From: Platanthera guangdongensis
Taxonomy: Eukaryota; Streptophyta; Magnoliopsida; Asparagales; Orchidaceae
Length of the DNA: 64,000 bases
Direction: 5' to 3'
NCBI GenBank assembly: GCA_039583875.1
Contig: CM077161.1
Location: forward strand, 66,531,885 to 66,595,884
Positions within the stretch are counted from its first letter, which is position 1, and each line of letters starts with the position of its first letter. Below are positions 53,704 to 64,000 of the stretch, piece by piece. Under the pieces are notes generated by a model. It searched no databases. It was not told the origin of the DNA and saw only the letters and a program-made list of their open reading frames with translations. The translations under genes were made by a program, and so were the position numbers.

Positions 53704-56700
53704 TCATTCCTCATAGTTGAGCATCCCCAATTCAGTTTTGAAGAGACTGAACTTGGCTTCGTCTAAGGGCTTTGTGAAAATATCGGCAATCTGCTTGTCC
53801 GTGGGGACATAAGAGAGAGAGATGTCCTTGTTCTCCACGTGCTCCCGAATAAAGTGGTAGCGCACTTCAATATGCTTCGTTCTGCTGTGCGATACCGGAT
53901 TGTTGGCAATTGCAATTGCACTGGAGGAGTCGCAGTACATTGGTACTTCCTTGAACTGAAGGTCATAGTCGGCTAACTGGTTTCTGATTCATAGGAGTTG
54001 TGCGCAACAGCTGTCTGCCGAGATGTACTCAGACTCTACTGTGGAGGTTGCTACACAATTCTGTTTCTTGCTATTCCATGAAATAAGACTTCTTCCGAGG
54101 AATTGATACGTCCCGGAAGTGCTTTTCCTGTCATACCTACTCCCTGCAAAATCAGCATCTGAAAAACCTATTAGCTCAACATCATTGTTTCTCGGGTACC
54201 ACAAGCCAAGATTCGGACTACCTTTAAGGTATCTTAGAATTCGCTTTGCAGCGACATAGTGAGATTCCTTAGTGTTCACCTGATATCTGGCACTGACACA
54301 TGTGGAGAACATGATATCCGGTCTACTGGCAGTAAGGTAGAGCAGGGATCCAATGATGCTTCTATATTTGGTTTCATCGAAAGGTTTGCCTTTCTCATCC
54401 TTATCCAGAGACAACATGGATCCCATTGGAGTCCTCATAGAGGTTGCATTCTCCATACCGAATTTCCTGAGGAGTTCATTTGTGAACTTCGTCTGAGAGA
54501 TGAAGATTCCATCCTCAGACTGTTTCACTTGAAGTCCCAAGAAATACTTTAGCTCTCCCATACTGCTCATTTCAAACTTTCCTTGCATAAGTTTAGAAAA
54601 CTTTTTGCAAAGATTGTTGTCCGTTGAGCCGAATATAATGTCATCGACATAGATTTGCACCAGCAAAATCTTGCCTTTGACTTCCCTGAGAAACAATGTC
54701 TTATCTATTTTACCTCTACAGAACTTGTTCTCAAGAAGAAAACTAGATAATGTCTCATACCAAGCTCGTGGAGCTTGTTTTAAACCATATAGAGCTTTAT
54801 TAAGAAAATATACATGATTGGGATAAGTAGGATTGACAAAACCTGGGGGTTGAGCGACGTATACTTTCTCTTTCAGGTCTCCGTTTAAGAATGCTGATTT
54901 CATATCCATTTGATAGACTGTGAATCCTTTGTGCGAAGCATATGCCAGGAACAATCTTATTGCCTCGAGCCTTGCCACTGGTGCAAAGGTCTGGTCGAAG
55001 TCAATCCCCTCCTCCTGTCTGTAACCTTGAGCCACCAACCTGGCCTTTTTCTTTATGATGACACCATGTTCATCCAGTTTATTTCTGAAGATCCACTTGG
55101 TGCCAATCACATTCTGCTTTTGTGGTCTGGGAACCAGCGTCCAAACGTTGCATCGTTCGAATTGATGCAGTTCATCTTACATGGCCAAAATCCACGCTGC
55201 ATCTTTGTTCGCCTCGTCGAACTTCTTTGGCTCAACCTGTGACAGGAAACTGAGATGCAAAATCTCGTTAATAGTACCTCTTCATGTTCTGACACCGTCA
55301 CGAGGATCTCCAATGATCTGATCTCTAGGATGATCCCTCACGTGCCGGAGCTCTAGAAGTCTGGCGTCCGGAGCTTCGACTACTTCTTGGGCTTCTCCTT
55401 CTTCTAAGAGATTTTCTTCATTTTGATCTTCAACATTCCCAGTCGACGTTGTGGTGGAAACTTTGACGTACTTAGGAGTTTCATCTTTAGCGGTCTCATC
55501 GAGGCACAGCTGTTCAAGTCGTGCACCTGCATCTTCAAGAATACCGCTGGAAGAATTGCTGTTAAGCAAGCTTCCTTCATCAAATACAACATTAATTGAT
55601 TCCTCTACCACTAGGGTTTTCTTATTGAAGACCCTGTAAGCCCGATTGTGGGTACTATAGCCCATGAATATGCATTCGAAGCGTTTTTCACCAAATTTAG
55701 TACGCGGGTACTTCCCATTATTCAGTACATAACATCTGCAACCAAAGATCCTTAAGTAGGACATGGTTGGTTTCCTGCCTCTCAGTAGCTCATAAGGCGT
55801 CTTACAATTATGCTTGTTGATCAATGCTCGGTTTTGTACATGACAAGCTGTATTGACCGCCTCTGCCCAGAAGTATTCTAGGAGAGAAGCGTCTTTCAAC
55901 ATTGTCGTGCAAGCTTCAATGAGAGTTCTATTTCTCCTCTCCGCAACTCCATTTTGCTGAGGAGTGCGCGGGGAGGAAAACTCATGAAAGATATCTTGTT
56001 CTTCACAAAACTCTGTCATAGCACCAGATTCGAATTCTGTTCCATGGTCACTTCGGATTTTGACCACAGAGCAGTTAAATTCGTTCTGAATCTGCTTGAC
56101 AAAACTAGTGAAGATGTCAAACGTATCTGACTTTCGTTTTAAGAAGAACACCCATGTAAACCGAGAGTGATCATCAACTATCACTAGCATATAGGACTTG
56201 CCTCCCAAGCTATGAACTTGCATTGGACCAAACAAGTCCATATGCAGAAGATAAAGACATCGGGAAGAGTCTTTGTCTGCAATGCTCTTAAAGGTAGCCC
56301 GAGTCTGTTTGCCCATCTAGCATGCAGGACAGGGGCTATCTTTGATGCACTTGATAATGGGAGCATCCCTTACTAAGTTTTTAGAAAACATCATACTAAT
56401 TGTTTTGAGATTAATATGTGCCAATCTCTTGTCCCATTGTTCACAAAGAGATGCACTGCCTGTTGCCACTAGGCATACGGGGGTAGATGAATCTAAACTA
56501 AGAAAATTTAATCAGAAGATATTTCTGCTCCTAATGCCTGTTAATACCGTCTCAGAAGAGGCACATGATATTACCAGACATTTATCCTTACAGAACTTAA
56601 CGTCATAACCTTTATCACATAACTGACTTACACTGATAAGGTTATGGTTTAACCCTTCAACATAAGCCACGTCGGTGATAGAGATTATACCGTTGGAAAT

Positions 56701-56905
56701 CATACCGTAACCTCTTGTAACTCCTCGATCTGACCCCCCCAAAGATGACTTTGGGTCCATTCTCGATGGGAGTGTAATCACGCAGCAGGCTTCTTGTCCC
56801 AGTCATATGCCGGGAGCATCCACTGTCCAAGTACCATATTGGCGTTTTGGTGGCCTTTGGACATTCCTGCAAAACAAAATTAATTTCCCTTAGGAACCCA
56901 ATCAA
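53704..56905 (-). pseudogene. pol: Cop-H pol (PR-IN-RT-RH), decayed
   Basis: Strongly similar to Cop-A Pol throughout: [14 protein letters not shown] (near 56840), integrase (open 55282-56316, [20 protein letters not shown]), RT (open 53989-55110, [11 protein letters not shown]), RNase H end (53704-53940, [10 protein letters not shown]). Breaks include a one-base insertion in a C run near 56740, frameshift/stop near 56516, a stop near 56317, loss of frame near 55282 and a stop near 53988. The upstream frame reads [15 protein letters not shown] through the gag stop, as in Cop-A. Confidence 0.93.
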
Positions 56906-59170
56906 ACTTGGGTCCTAGATTCTTGGTTAGCATACTCCCCCTCTGGTGGTTAACCCTACGAGTGGTTGGCCTCGCATTGCTAACATAGGGAGTCTCGTTA
57001 TACCTCGGATTAAACCAACAATCCACGGCAAAGTGACCGACTTTGCCACATCACCAACAGTCAAATCTGTTGTACCTCTTCCTAGGCTCCTGCTTTACCC
57101 TGAGATGGTGGGTACAGCAGGGGCCTTGGATCTGGGGGTTGAGGCATCATAGTGGTTGCAGTCACATGACTTCTTCACCTCCTGTTCCTTTAGTATAACA
57201 GGCTTGGCTTTTGGTGCCTGCTTTCCATTATGGCTGCTGGAGAATTGACCATAATTTCCCATGTGGATTTCCTCATAAGGTGCCTTGAAGACACTCTCAC
57301 CGTAGTTGCGGGGGTAAGTCCAACCATCATATCGGCTCTTTGGCTTTACAACCGAGGGCCGGAAATGATGACCAAAGGTTGACTCAAAGTCATGTTGGTT
57401 GCAAGGAAAGCCAGGCTTTCTGAACGCAACAGGACTGAGGGGAGCTTTTCCCTTTTCAGCAGCAGAGGACTTCTTGGCGGCCTTATTCTTTCTCTGGTTC
57501 CTGTTTCTCCTAGATGAGGAACCAGATACCCCTACATGCCCCAAACCAGCTCCTTTGGCCTGAGCAGAGAAGGTATCAACAACTGGAAGAACTGTTTTTG
57601 GCATAGAGAAGCTCTTGACGATCTTCCTTTCTGCCGCAAGTTGTTCTTCCAACTTGTCGACTTCCTCCTGCTTAAGATCAAGGAGCTTAAGAGACTCTGA
57701 ATGATTTGAGGTCACGTCTAGGTGCTCCTGTCGGAGAGAGATCAAACTGGTGATCTCTTCCCTTAGGGAGACACTCTCACCCTTAAGGAATTTCACTTCC
57801 TTTTTCTCATCCTTCAATCTCTTATGGCACTCCTCGAAAGTGTTGAGCAGAAGTTCATACTTCTCGAGGAGCTCCGCTTCGCGGGCCGAAAGGCTATCCT
57901 CAGGGTCATCATCCTGAGACTCAGGATCAGAGTTAGAGTCGGAGAGAGAGGTGTGAGCTTTTATCTTCCCAGTAAATGGGGGGCATTCTCCTTCTGAGTC
58001 GGAGCGACCCACCAGCCCGAAGTAGGCTTCCTCATCATCACTGTAGTCTGAGGAATCAGATTCACTCAGTGTCTTTGGCTTTTTGGCGATGTAGCTCCTC
58101 TCTTTCTTCTTATCTCTAGAGGACTTGTGCTCCTCTCCCATCCCCTTTTCTCTCTTGCCTTGGTGGCAGTCGGCCACGACGTGTCCTGGCTTATTGCATC
58201 CAAAACAAATAATGTCAGAGGAGCGATGTTTGTTCGGTTTAGATGTATACCTGTCAGAAGAATAATTTTTCTTTTGATGCCTAGAGGAGGAGCCGTCTCT
58301 CTTTCTTTGATTCCTCATCTTGAGGAACTTCTTGAATTCTCGGGTGATGAGGGAGAAATCTTAATCAGACAACTCTGAGCTGGAGGAGCATGGCTCGGAG
58401 TCCTCCTCCTCATCCTTTTTCCTGGCACGGTATGAAACCGCACCCTTGCCCTTCCTGGAGTGAATGGCTTTTAGAGCCACAGTCTTTTCCTTGGCTGCAG
58501 CCTTCTCTGCTTCCTCTTCTGCTTTTCGTGTCTTCAGTTGAAGCTCATAGGACATCAGCTTCCCAAACAGAATTTGCGGGTCTGTTTCAGCTAGTCTTCC
58601 AAACTCTCAGATGGCGCAGATCTTTGTGTCCCATTCTTTAGTAAGGGACCTAAGGAATTTATCATTAAGTTCACCATCAGTGAACACTCTTCCATGTCCT
58701 TTGAGGGCATTGACAATCTTGAGGAAGTTCTCGAAGCTGACTCCGATCTCTTCCTTAGGCCCTTGTCTGAAGGCCTCATATTTCTGGTTCAGGAGGGATA
58801 TCCGATCATCTCTCACTTCATCAGTGCCCTCCATTAGGATAATTAGGCAGTGCCAGATCTCCTTTGCTGTCCTGCAGTTGCAGAAGTTCTGTATCATTGA
58901 GTCATCGACCGCGTTGACCAGAATGTTCTGCGCCTTCTTGTCAATTCCCACCAGCACCATCTCGTCCTTGTCCATTTCAGAAATTTTCTTTGGCACTCTC
59001 TTGGTAGGATCAATGGTGGAGACCTTAGTGGGGACATAAGGCTCCTCCTCCACGATCATGAAGAGTCGGGGATCGACCGCTTCCATGTAAAACCTGATCC
59101 TTTCCTTCCAGATAGGAAAGTTGAGCCTGGTGCACACTGGGATCTTGCCTGTGTACTTAAGTCTGTCCAT
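56880..59170 (-). pseudogene. gag: Cop-H gag
   Basis: ATG at 59170 (MDRLKYTGKIPV). Same layout as Cop-A Gag: capsid domain, knuckle 1 ([14 protein letters not shown]), acidic tract, coiled coil, basic tract. Nonsense changes occur at about 58606 (TGA for an Arg codon) and 58361 (TAA). The second knuckle region (about 57020-57100) is frameshifted and one Cys codon looks changed. Ends at 56880 in the same position relative to pol as in Cop-A. Confidence 0.92.
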
Positions 59171-59246
59171 AGTAGATGTATGCCTTCTTCTTGACACTAG
59201 TGGCAGGATTCTACTCAAGGTGTGAACCTTTTTGAAGAGTAACCTG

Positions 59247-59258
59247 CCTCTAATACCA
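59247..59258 (-). other. Cop-H primer binding site
   Basis: Minus strand TGGTATTAGAGG, the same variant as Cop-B and different from the Cop-A site. Confidence 0.85.
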
Positions 59259-59260
59259 CT

Positions 59261-60835
59261 TGAAAGTCCACCTAGTGTCAACTACCCTTCACCTATGGGG
59301 GGGGGGGGAATAGGCGACACGCAGCGTTTTTGCGGAATTAAAATTGTACCTGCACAAGAAAACAAAACAACACAACACAGAAGGGACACAAGCAAATTAT
59401 AGTGGTTCCCCGATTTGGGTACATCCACTTTCCCCCTTCGACCTATCTCCCAACCAGGGATGACTCGGTCACTTCACCAACAGGATTGAAATCCAATCCT
59501 TGCACTAACGGAAGGAACCCTTCCACACGTAGGAGACAACACTCCCACAACACGGTTTGCACCCAACCCTTACAACTAGGAACCAACGTTCCTTTACAAC
59601 AAAAATGAAAATAGAATGTACAAGAAATACAAAAAACTTTTGGAGACTAAGGTGTCCCTCTTCGTTCGATGACGTGTTCTTGAGGTCAACAAAGAGTCCA
59701 CAACCCTAGATCTCACTTGGAGAGAATCTCCCCGGAACCGGCGGCGGCAAGAAGGGCGGCGGCTTGGTTCTCGGGATCGGCGGCGACAACGGTGTGCAGC
59801 TGCTGTACTTTGGAGATTAAATCTTCGTAGCAAAGCTAGCAAGGTCTTCCAACGGTCACACTAGGATCGATCGTCTCGATCGATTCGGAAGGGGAAGGTT
59901 TTCCCGATCAACGAATCAAGAGACAAAGGATCTCTGGTTAGATGCGTGAGATGCTGTGCTTGGCTGAGCTTCTGTCGCCGGGAGATATGGAATCAACCAC
60001 GATCAAAGCCGGCGATCTACTGGCACGAGCGGCGACGGCGGTGGTGGAGCGGATTTCGCGATCTAGGTCACGGTCGGCGGCTCGGCTTAATTTTTCTGTG
60101 TGTCTCCACTGTTCAAAATACACGTATATTTATACAGTAGAATACTCCTTTATGACCGTTGTGGGTCCCACCAGAAGAAACCCTAATACCGGTTCAAAAC
60201 AGCGCCTTGACATTTGATCCGGTCCAGCGTCTTTAGAAATTCGCCTAAGGCAAAATCGGTGAGAATCGAGGGTGATTCTCGTCGAATCGGCGAGAATCAA
60301 AGGTGATTCTCGTCGATTCGGAGAGAATCAAAGGTGATTCTCGTCGATTTTGACTTGTTTGCACGCTCTGATTTAGCCGGATAGAGACGGCGAGAATCAG
60401 CCAGTGATTCTCGACGAGTCGGCGAGAATCACTGGTGCGGCGAGAATCACTGGTGATTCTCACCGAATTGGCGAGAATCACTTGGTGATTCTCGTCGATT
60501 GATACTTAGACGATTTTTCGTCGTTCCGCCCATGAGCTGCTCTTTGACCCATCCTTGCTCCTTGTCTGCTTTTGCATTATCACAGCCCTGTACTTGAAAA
60601 TAAGTACACTCCAATAGAGAGAGTACACGTAGGCCAACACACTGATCTGCTCAACGTGGGATTACGTCGTGCAGACCCGTGTATATTGACCTACTGCGCC
60701 CTGACATTGGTGTGCACTTAGCGTGGAATAACTGCAAGCACAACTTAAAAGGTTTCATCAAATACATTGTCTATTTACCACAGCTTGTTCAGGGGCTTCT
60801 TCAAATCAGGTACGTTGTGGATACAATACCCAACA
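59261..60835 (-). repeat. Cop-H 5' LTR
   Basis: 1575 bp, TG...CA on the minus strand, alignable over most of its length with the Cop-A LTR but clearly diverged. Has a 12-G run, the shared leader block near 59400-59430, a TATA box at 60122-60138 (CTGTATAAATATACG) and a palindrome cluster. Confidence 0.92.
60258..60505. repeat. Palindrome cluster in Cop-H U3
   Basis: GGCGAGAATC and GATTCTCGTCGA arms as in Cop-A, but number and order of units differ (about 9 arm pairs). This shows that the cluster has been rearranged between subfamilies while the core motif was kept. Confidence 0.88.
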
Positions 60836-62485
60836 CTTCCACATCCTTTTGCCCCAATCTATGACGTGGAGTGATTCGGTGGACTTTTCTGATTAAACCA
60901 AGGCAAGTGGTGGTTTCCCCTCGTTTCTCATTGTCCGATTTGATGGTAACGGCTATAATTTCATGTCTTAAAAATTTTCTGCGCTTATTCTTCCAAATTA
61001 TTGTTATAATTAACCATTTCAACGATCACAAGATGTTGCAAGGTTTAGTCATGGTAAGCTCGATCTTGTCTGGTTATGTTTAATTGTTCTTGATGTGTCT
61101 TAATGATGACTATAAATGCCTTAGCTTTTGTTATTAAACGCGTTAGAGTTTATCTAGGATTGTAAATTGCTCCTAGATGTTGATCAACCGCGTCTTGAAC
61201 CTGGTAATGTCAAGTAGAATCTGTCGAGCCAAATCTCGAGATATTTGTGTTGTGGTTTCTTTGGGTTTCTTGATTGCAGGAGTTAGTGGACGATTCCACC
61301 TCCGCAGTGGTTGTTTCCTTCATTAGTGCCCTGTGGAAGTCTACCCGGCTTTTGGATGTCTGCGGTGTATGGTGGAGAGTATGAGACTCCCTCGTAGTTA
61401 GACAGATTTTATAATCGTGTTTTTGGGTGGTGTGTCCAAGAGTGACCACCTCACCCGTGTTTTTGGGTGGTGTGTCCATGAGTGACCACCTTGCCCGTAT
61501 TTTCGGGTAAAGTCGACCACAGGTGACTAATAAAGGATTTGTATTTTCTTCGTTAAGAATTATTCATGTTGTCACCTCTTAGTCTCGTGCGTCTGGTGTA
61601 CTATTGTTGTACGTGACGAATAACGTAAGAGTACTTCTTCATGATGATGACTTGTTCCTCTTTGTTTTGTACTCTATTTCCATACTGTTGGTCTTGGGTT
61701 GGTACGCCTTTGACCTTTGTTTATTTGGGCTTATTAATTTCTGCCACCAATTGTTCCTTCTTGCTGAGGTGTTCTGTCTTTGGAATGCCTCAGGTTCAGA
61801 GTAGTAGCAGATAGCAGAGCTAGTTTTGGAGTTTCTGGGCGGCAGTGTTGGATGTGGTTGTTACCTCGTCTCAACAAGGTAGTTTGTTGTTTATTTAGTT
61901 ACTGGTTCAGACATACTTTTTTGTATGTGGGTTCGTGTCAGTTTGTTGACGCCCACAGTGTTGTTACTTTTAGATACTTGCTAGTTGCTTAGTTTTCTAT
62001 ATGTGGATGTGTACTACTTGCTCTCTGGGAGGTTTTATGCTAGGAATGCATGTTAGGTATTTTCAACTATAAAATCTATTACTACTACTTCATGCACTGC
62101 ATAATTTAAAAACTCTAGCTTATTATATTGGGCCACCGTAAAAGCTATCCTTACTACTATTATAAATTTAGAGTCTTGCATAGCATGAGTTGTCCTTTGG
62201 GGACGTTTATACTCATGTAGGATGTTGAAGTCAATCTAAATAAGTATTTTTCCGCAGTGTATAATTATAGTTTCATTCGTGGACTAAATGAGCCATTAAG
62301 CCGAGGGATACGACTAACTATTGCACTTAGCTGATTTTCCTTAATAACTGAAAGAATCTTTCTTCATGTTTAAGTAGGTGTCTGCCTGAGCGTCCGTAGT
62401 TATCCCCTGCTGACGTGGCATCATGACCCACATTTTCCCTTACTCTAATTAGTTATTATATGCGGTGAAAATGCGGGTTATGACA
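60836..62485 (+). repeat. Gyp-F 3' LTR, distal half
   Basis: Colinear with 36767-38416 of the 5' LTR without length change, including the 40-bp tandem repeat. It ends TTATGACA before the TTTGA duplication. The half with the CTCGAG array and TATA box is missing. Confidence 0.93.
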
Positions 62486-62577
62486 TTTGATCATTAGGTT
62501 TTTATGATGTGAAGATATCACATGTCTAACACTAATATCATTTAGGCTTGGATTCATATTTGAATAGAGGAACTAAG

Positions 62578-62820
62578 GTGATATTGCCATGCGATATCCA
62601 GTATCGCCATCAGGTGACAATGGACTGAACAATTACAACATTATCTCCACACGGCGTATAGTTACAGTTGATATTGCCCAACTATATCGATATCACCCAG
62701 GCAATACCACACGATTAGCCACAACAGATTCAGCTCTCAGAAGTTTTGAATCATGGGATACGTGGAAGCCTGTGAGGATATCGCTTGCTAGCGATACCCA
62801 GTATCGCCGAGCGATATCGC
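62578..62820. repeat. GCGATATCGC palindrome cluster in Cop-D U3
   Basis: Irregular copies of GATATCGCC, AGCGATACC, TATCGATATCACC and finally GAGCGATATCGCT. It is different in core (CGATATCG) from the TCGA clusters, but built in the same way and in the same place. Confidence 0.85.
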
Positions 62821-62822
62821 TA

Positions 62823-62832
62823 AAATATAAAA
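62823..62832 (+). promoter_or_regulatory. TATA box of Cop-D LTR
   Basis: AAATATAAAA begins only 2 bp after the last palindrome (62820), the tightest coupling in the window. Confidence 0.65.
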
Positions 62833-63559
62833 GTAACTCATTTTTCTATGGAGATCACGAATTACAGAAGTTGGATTGTTCCTTCCTGTGCAACTATTCC
62901 AGAGAACTCCAGCAACCAGAAAACTCCATTCTCCCAAGAAGTTTTAGGCACGAAAGAGCGACAATTCGTACACGGCATCTGAATCAACCTTGGGAAGGAT
63001 TCATCAGCATCTTCATCACTACATTTTGAGGGAGTTTTCATTATGTAATTTACTGTGTAATTCTTACTTTCTTATTTTTAATTGATAGAGGAAATTGTCA
63101 CCTTGTGCGTGGCATCTAAGTCCTCGCGTGGATTAGGAGAGAATCACCGCCTTGTGCGTGGCGTCTAAGTCCTTGTGCGACTTAGAGACTTCTCACTGCC
63201 TTGTGTGCAGTGAATAGATCATGTTGTGATCTAGGGGCAGGCTAGTAGCTAGATCTAGGAAGAGATATGCTATAGCCAGCCGGTTCTTGTTAGAAGGACA
63301 GGTGAAATCAAAAGAAGTTTGTAAATTTTCATAGCCTTAATCTCTAGCTTCATAGAGATTCATTTTATTCTGTTTAACACTTGTGAAATAAATTATCATC
63401 ATTTCTATTCTTGTGATTTACAAAGTGTTTTTTCTTAATTATGAAAAACTAGTTTTTGTTTCTACAATTATTTCTTCAAGCCATTATTAAGTGAAAAAAA
63501 GAAAAATATTTTTAACCCTTATTCACCCCCACCCTCTAAGGGCGTCTTACGATCCAACA

Positions 63560-64000
63560 ATATCCCTTGTAAAATACTTACATATATAATCTGACATCAA
63601 AGTGCGTAATATGCATACTGTGAGAAACCCATCCAGACAGGCTGGTATGGATTGGTGATGGTTATCTTGTTGATTTGCTTAACGGAAAAGACTTCATGGT
63701 TAAACGAGTAGTTTATAAAGTCTTGGGTGTGTGCAAGTAATTGTAGTGAGAGTACTTGATTTGGTCTCCACGTAAACACCCAATTGTTTTGGGAAAAAAT
63801 GGTGTTCTATACCCTACCGTGCGATGGTAGTGCTACCACTAGAGGTAGCTCCCGGAGAGATATGTTTGTGGGGCCTGTCTCTTGGAGGCTAGTGGGCCAA
63901 TATATTGAGCTGTGATCTTAGAGTAGACAACTATAGTGGTCGTGAGTGTTATCCTTGCAACATAACATGGTTTTGCATGTATGAATGGGCAAGGGAAGGC
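63560..64000 (+). repeat. Flank of Cop-D: old Gypsy-LTR-like sequence
   Basis: No ORF. Parts (CCAGACAGGCTGGTATGGAT, TGGTGATGG) vaguely follow the Gyp-E LTR at about 20325-20350 and 26930-26960, so this may be a diverged Tekay-type LTR into which Cop-D inserted. Bases 63560-63564 (ATATC) would be the Cop-D target duplication. Confidence 0.3.

Larger units (their letters stand above)
41945..60835 (-). mobile_element. Cop-H: decayed Copia related to Cop-A, lacking 3' LTR
   Basis: Minus strand: 5' LTR (59261-60835), PBS, gag, pol and a post-pol spacer interrupted by Gyp-G (42061-53586). Gag and Pol closely resemble Cop-A but carry nonsense and frameshift changes. After the 5' LTR the Gyp-F LTR resumes with CTTCC; the intact Gyp-F LTR has CTCCC (36767-36771) at that place, so Cop-H inserted in the Gyp-F 3' LTR. 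The left end was deleted later. Confidence 0.88.
35021..62485 (+). mobile_element. Gyp-F: decayed, internally deleted Ty3/Gypsy element
   Basis: 5' LTR (35021-38416), PBS, leader, gag, PR, RT and part of RNase H on the + strand. Cop-H (with Gyp-G) follows, then the last 1650 bp of the 3' LTR (60836-62485). The exact duplication TTTGA (35016-35020 and 62486-62490) proves that both ends belong to one insertion. Integrase and the first ~1750 bp of the 3' LTR are missing, lost at the junction near 41940. Confidence 0.93.
30795..63559 (+). mobile_element. Cop-D: old Copia element hosting the other insertions
   Basis: The visible part starts in RT at the Cop-B insertion point; its 5' end is left of the window. 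It runs through RNase H, a 3.3-kb post-pol region holding an antisense ORF, a PPT (34948-34960) and a 3' LTR split by Gyp-F: 34961-35020, then 62491-63559. Joining follows from the exact TTTGA duplication around Gyp-F. The many stops mark it as the oldest Copia here. Confidence 0.8.
62491..63559 (+). repeat. Cop-D 3' LTR, remaining part
   Basis: Continues 34961-35020 after the Gyp-F duplication and ends ATTCACCCCCACCCTCTAAG...GATCCAACA at 63559. It contains palindromes and TATA box (below), and near 63090-63215 imperfect repeats of CCTTGTGCGTGGCGTCTAAG and a TGCAGTGA stem, probably leader RNA. A small ORF at 62589-63029 runs through the palindromes and is not supported. Confidence 0.78.

Noticed and set aside
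60836..62485. Independent solo LTR
   Set aside because: The exact TTTGA match with the left flank of the Gyp-F 5' LTR shows that it is the far end of Gyp-F.
62589..63029. 146-codon ORF after the Gyp-F 3' end
   Set aside because: It starts within U3 palindromes, crosses the TATA box and ends in the leader of the Cop-D LTR; no similarity recognised.

Overview
The window looks like an intergenic stretch of a large, repeat-rich flowering-plant nuclear genome (a eudicot seems likely; I cannot name the species). I see no host gene, tRNA or rRNA. Nearly all of it is LTR retrotransposons nested in one another. Supporting signs are Ty1/Copia pol in the order protease-integrase-RT-RNase H with SIRE-like accessory ORFs, Ty3/Gypsy pol ending in a chromodomain (Tekay/Del-like), initiator-tRNA-Met primer sites, 5-bp target duplications and TG...CA termini. 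Labels used here: Cop-A, -B, -C, -D, -H (Copia) and Gyp-E, -F, -G (Gypsy).

Layout. Cop-D (+ strand, decayed) is the oldest visible host element: its RT/RNase H begins at 30795 and its 3' LTR ends at 63559. Cop-B (minus, 10796-30794) sits in the Cop-D RT. Cop-B is broken by Gyp-E (+, 19305-28005, TSD TGGCC) in its gag and by Cop-C (+, an LTR, 1-90 and 9262-10795) in its 3' LTR. Cop-C is split by Cop-A (minus, 91-9256, TSD ACACT), which is intact and young. Gyp-F (+, 35021-62485, TSD TTTGA) sits in the Cop-D 3' LTR. Cop-H (minus, about 41945-60835) is inserted in the Gyp-F 3' LTR. Gyp-G (minus, 42061-53586, TSD AATCT), intact and young, is inserted in Cop-H. A large deletion at about 41940 removed the Cop-H 3' LTR, the Gyp-F integrase and the left half of the Gyp-F 3' LTR. 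The last 440 bp resemble an old Gypsy LTR.

Most notable observations. (1) All three Gypsy elements have a short intron-like GT...AG segment at the same place, between gag and protease. In Gyp-G (95 nt) its removal fuses two intact ORFs into one frame of 1499 codons. (2) Every family carries its own cluster of short CpG-containing palindromes, mostly with a TCGA core, in the U3 upstream of a TATA box, sometimes only 2-5 bp away. (3) In Cop-B and Cop-D the same family-specific motif also lies upstream of an internal accessory ORF (env-like in B, antisense in D), which suggests internal promoters. (4) The Gyp-G leader has twin hairpins with identical loops but different, fully compensated stems, implying selection on RNA structure. 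(5) The Gyp-E pol frame is uninterrupted over 3.4 kb except for eight nonsense codons, seven of them TAG, the pattern expected from deamination of methylated CAG sites.

Function. Each element encodes Gag (particle, RNA binding), protease, integrase, RT and RNase H for reverse transcription of its own RNA and reinsertion. Cop-A and Gyp-G look coding-competent; the others are fossils.
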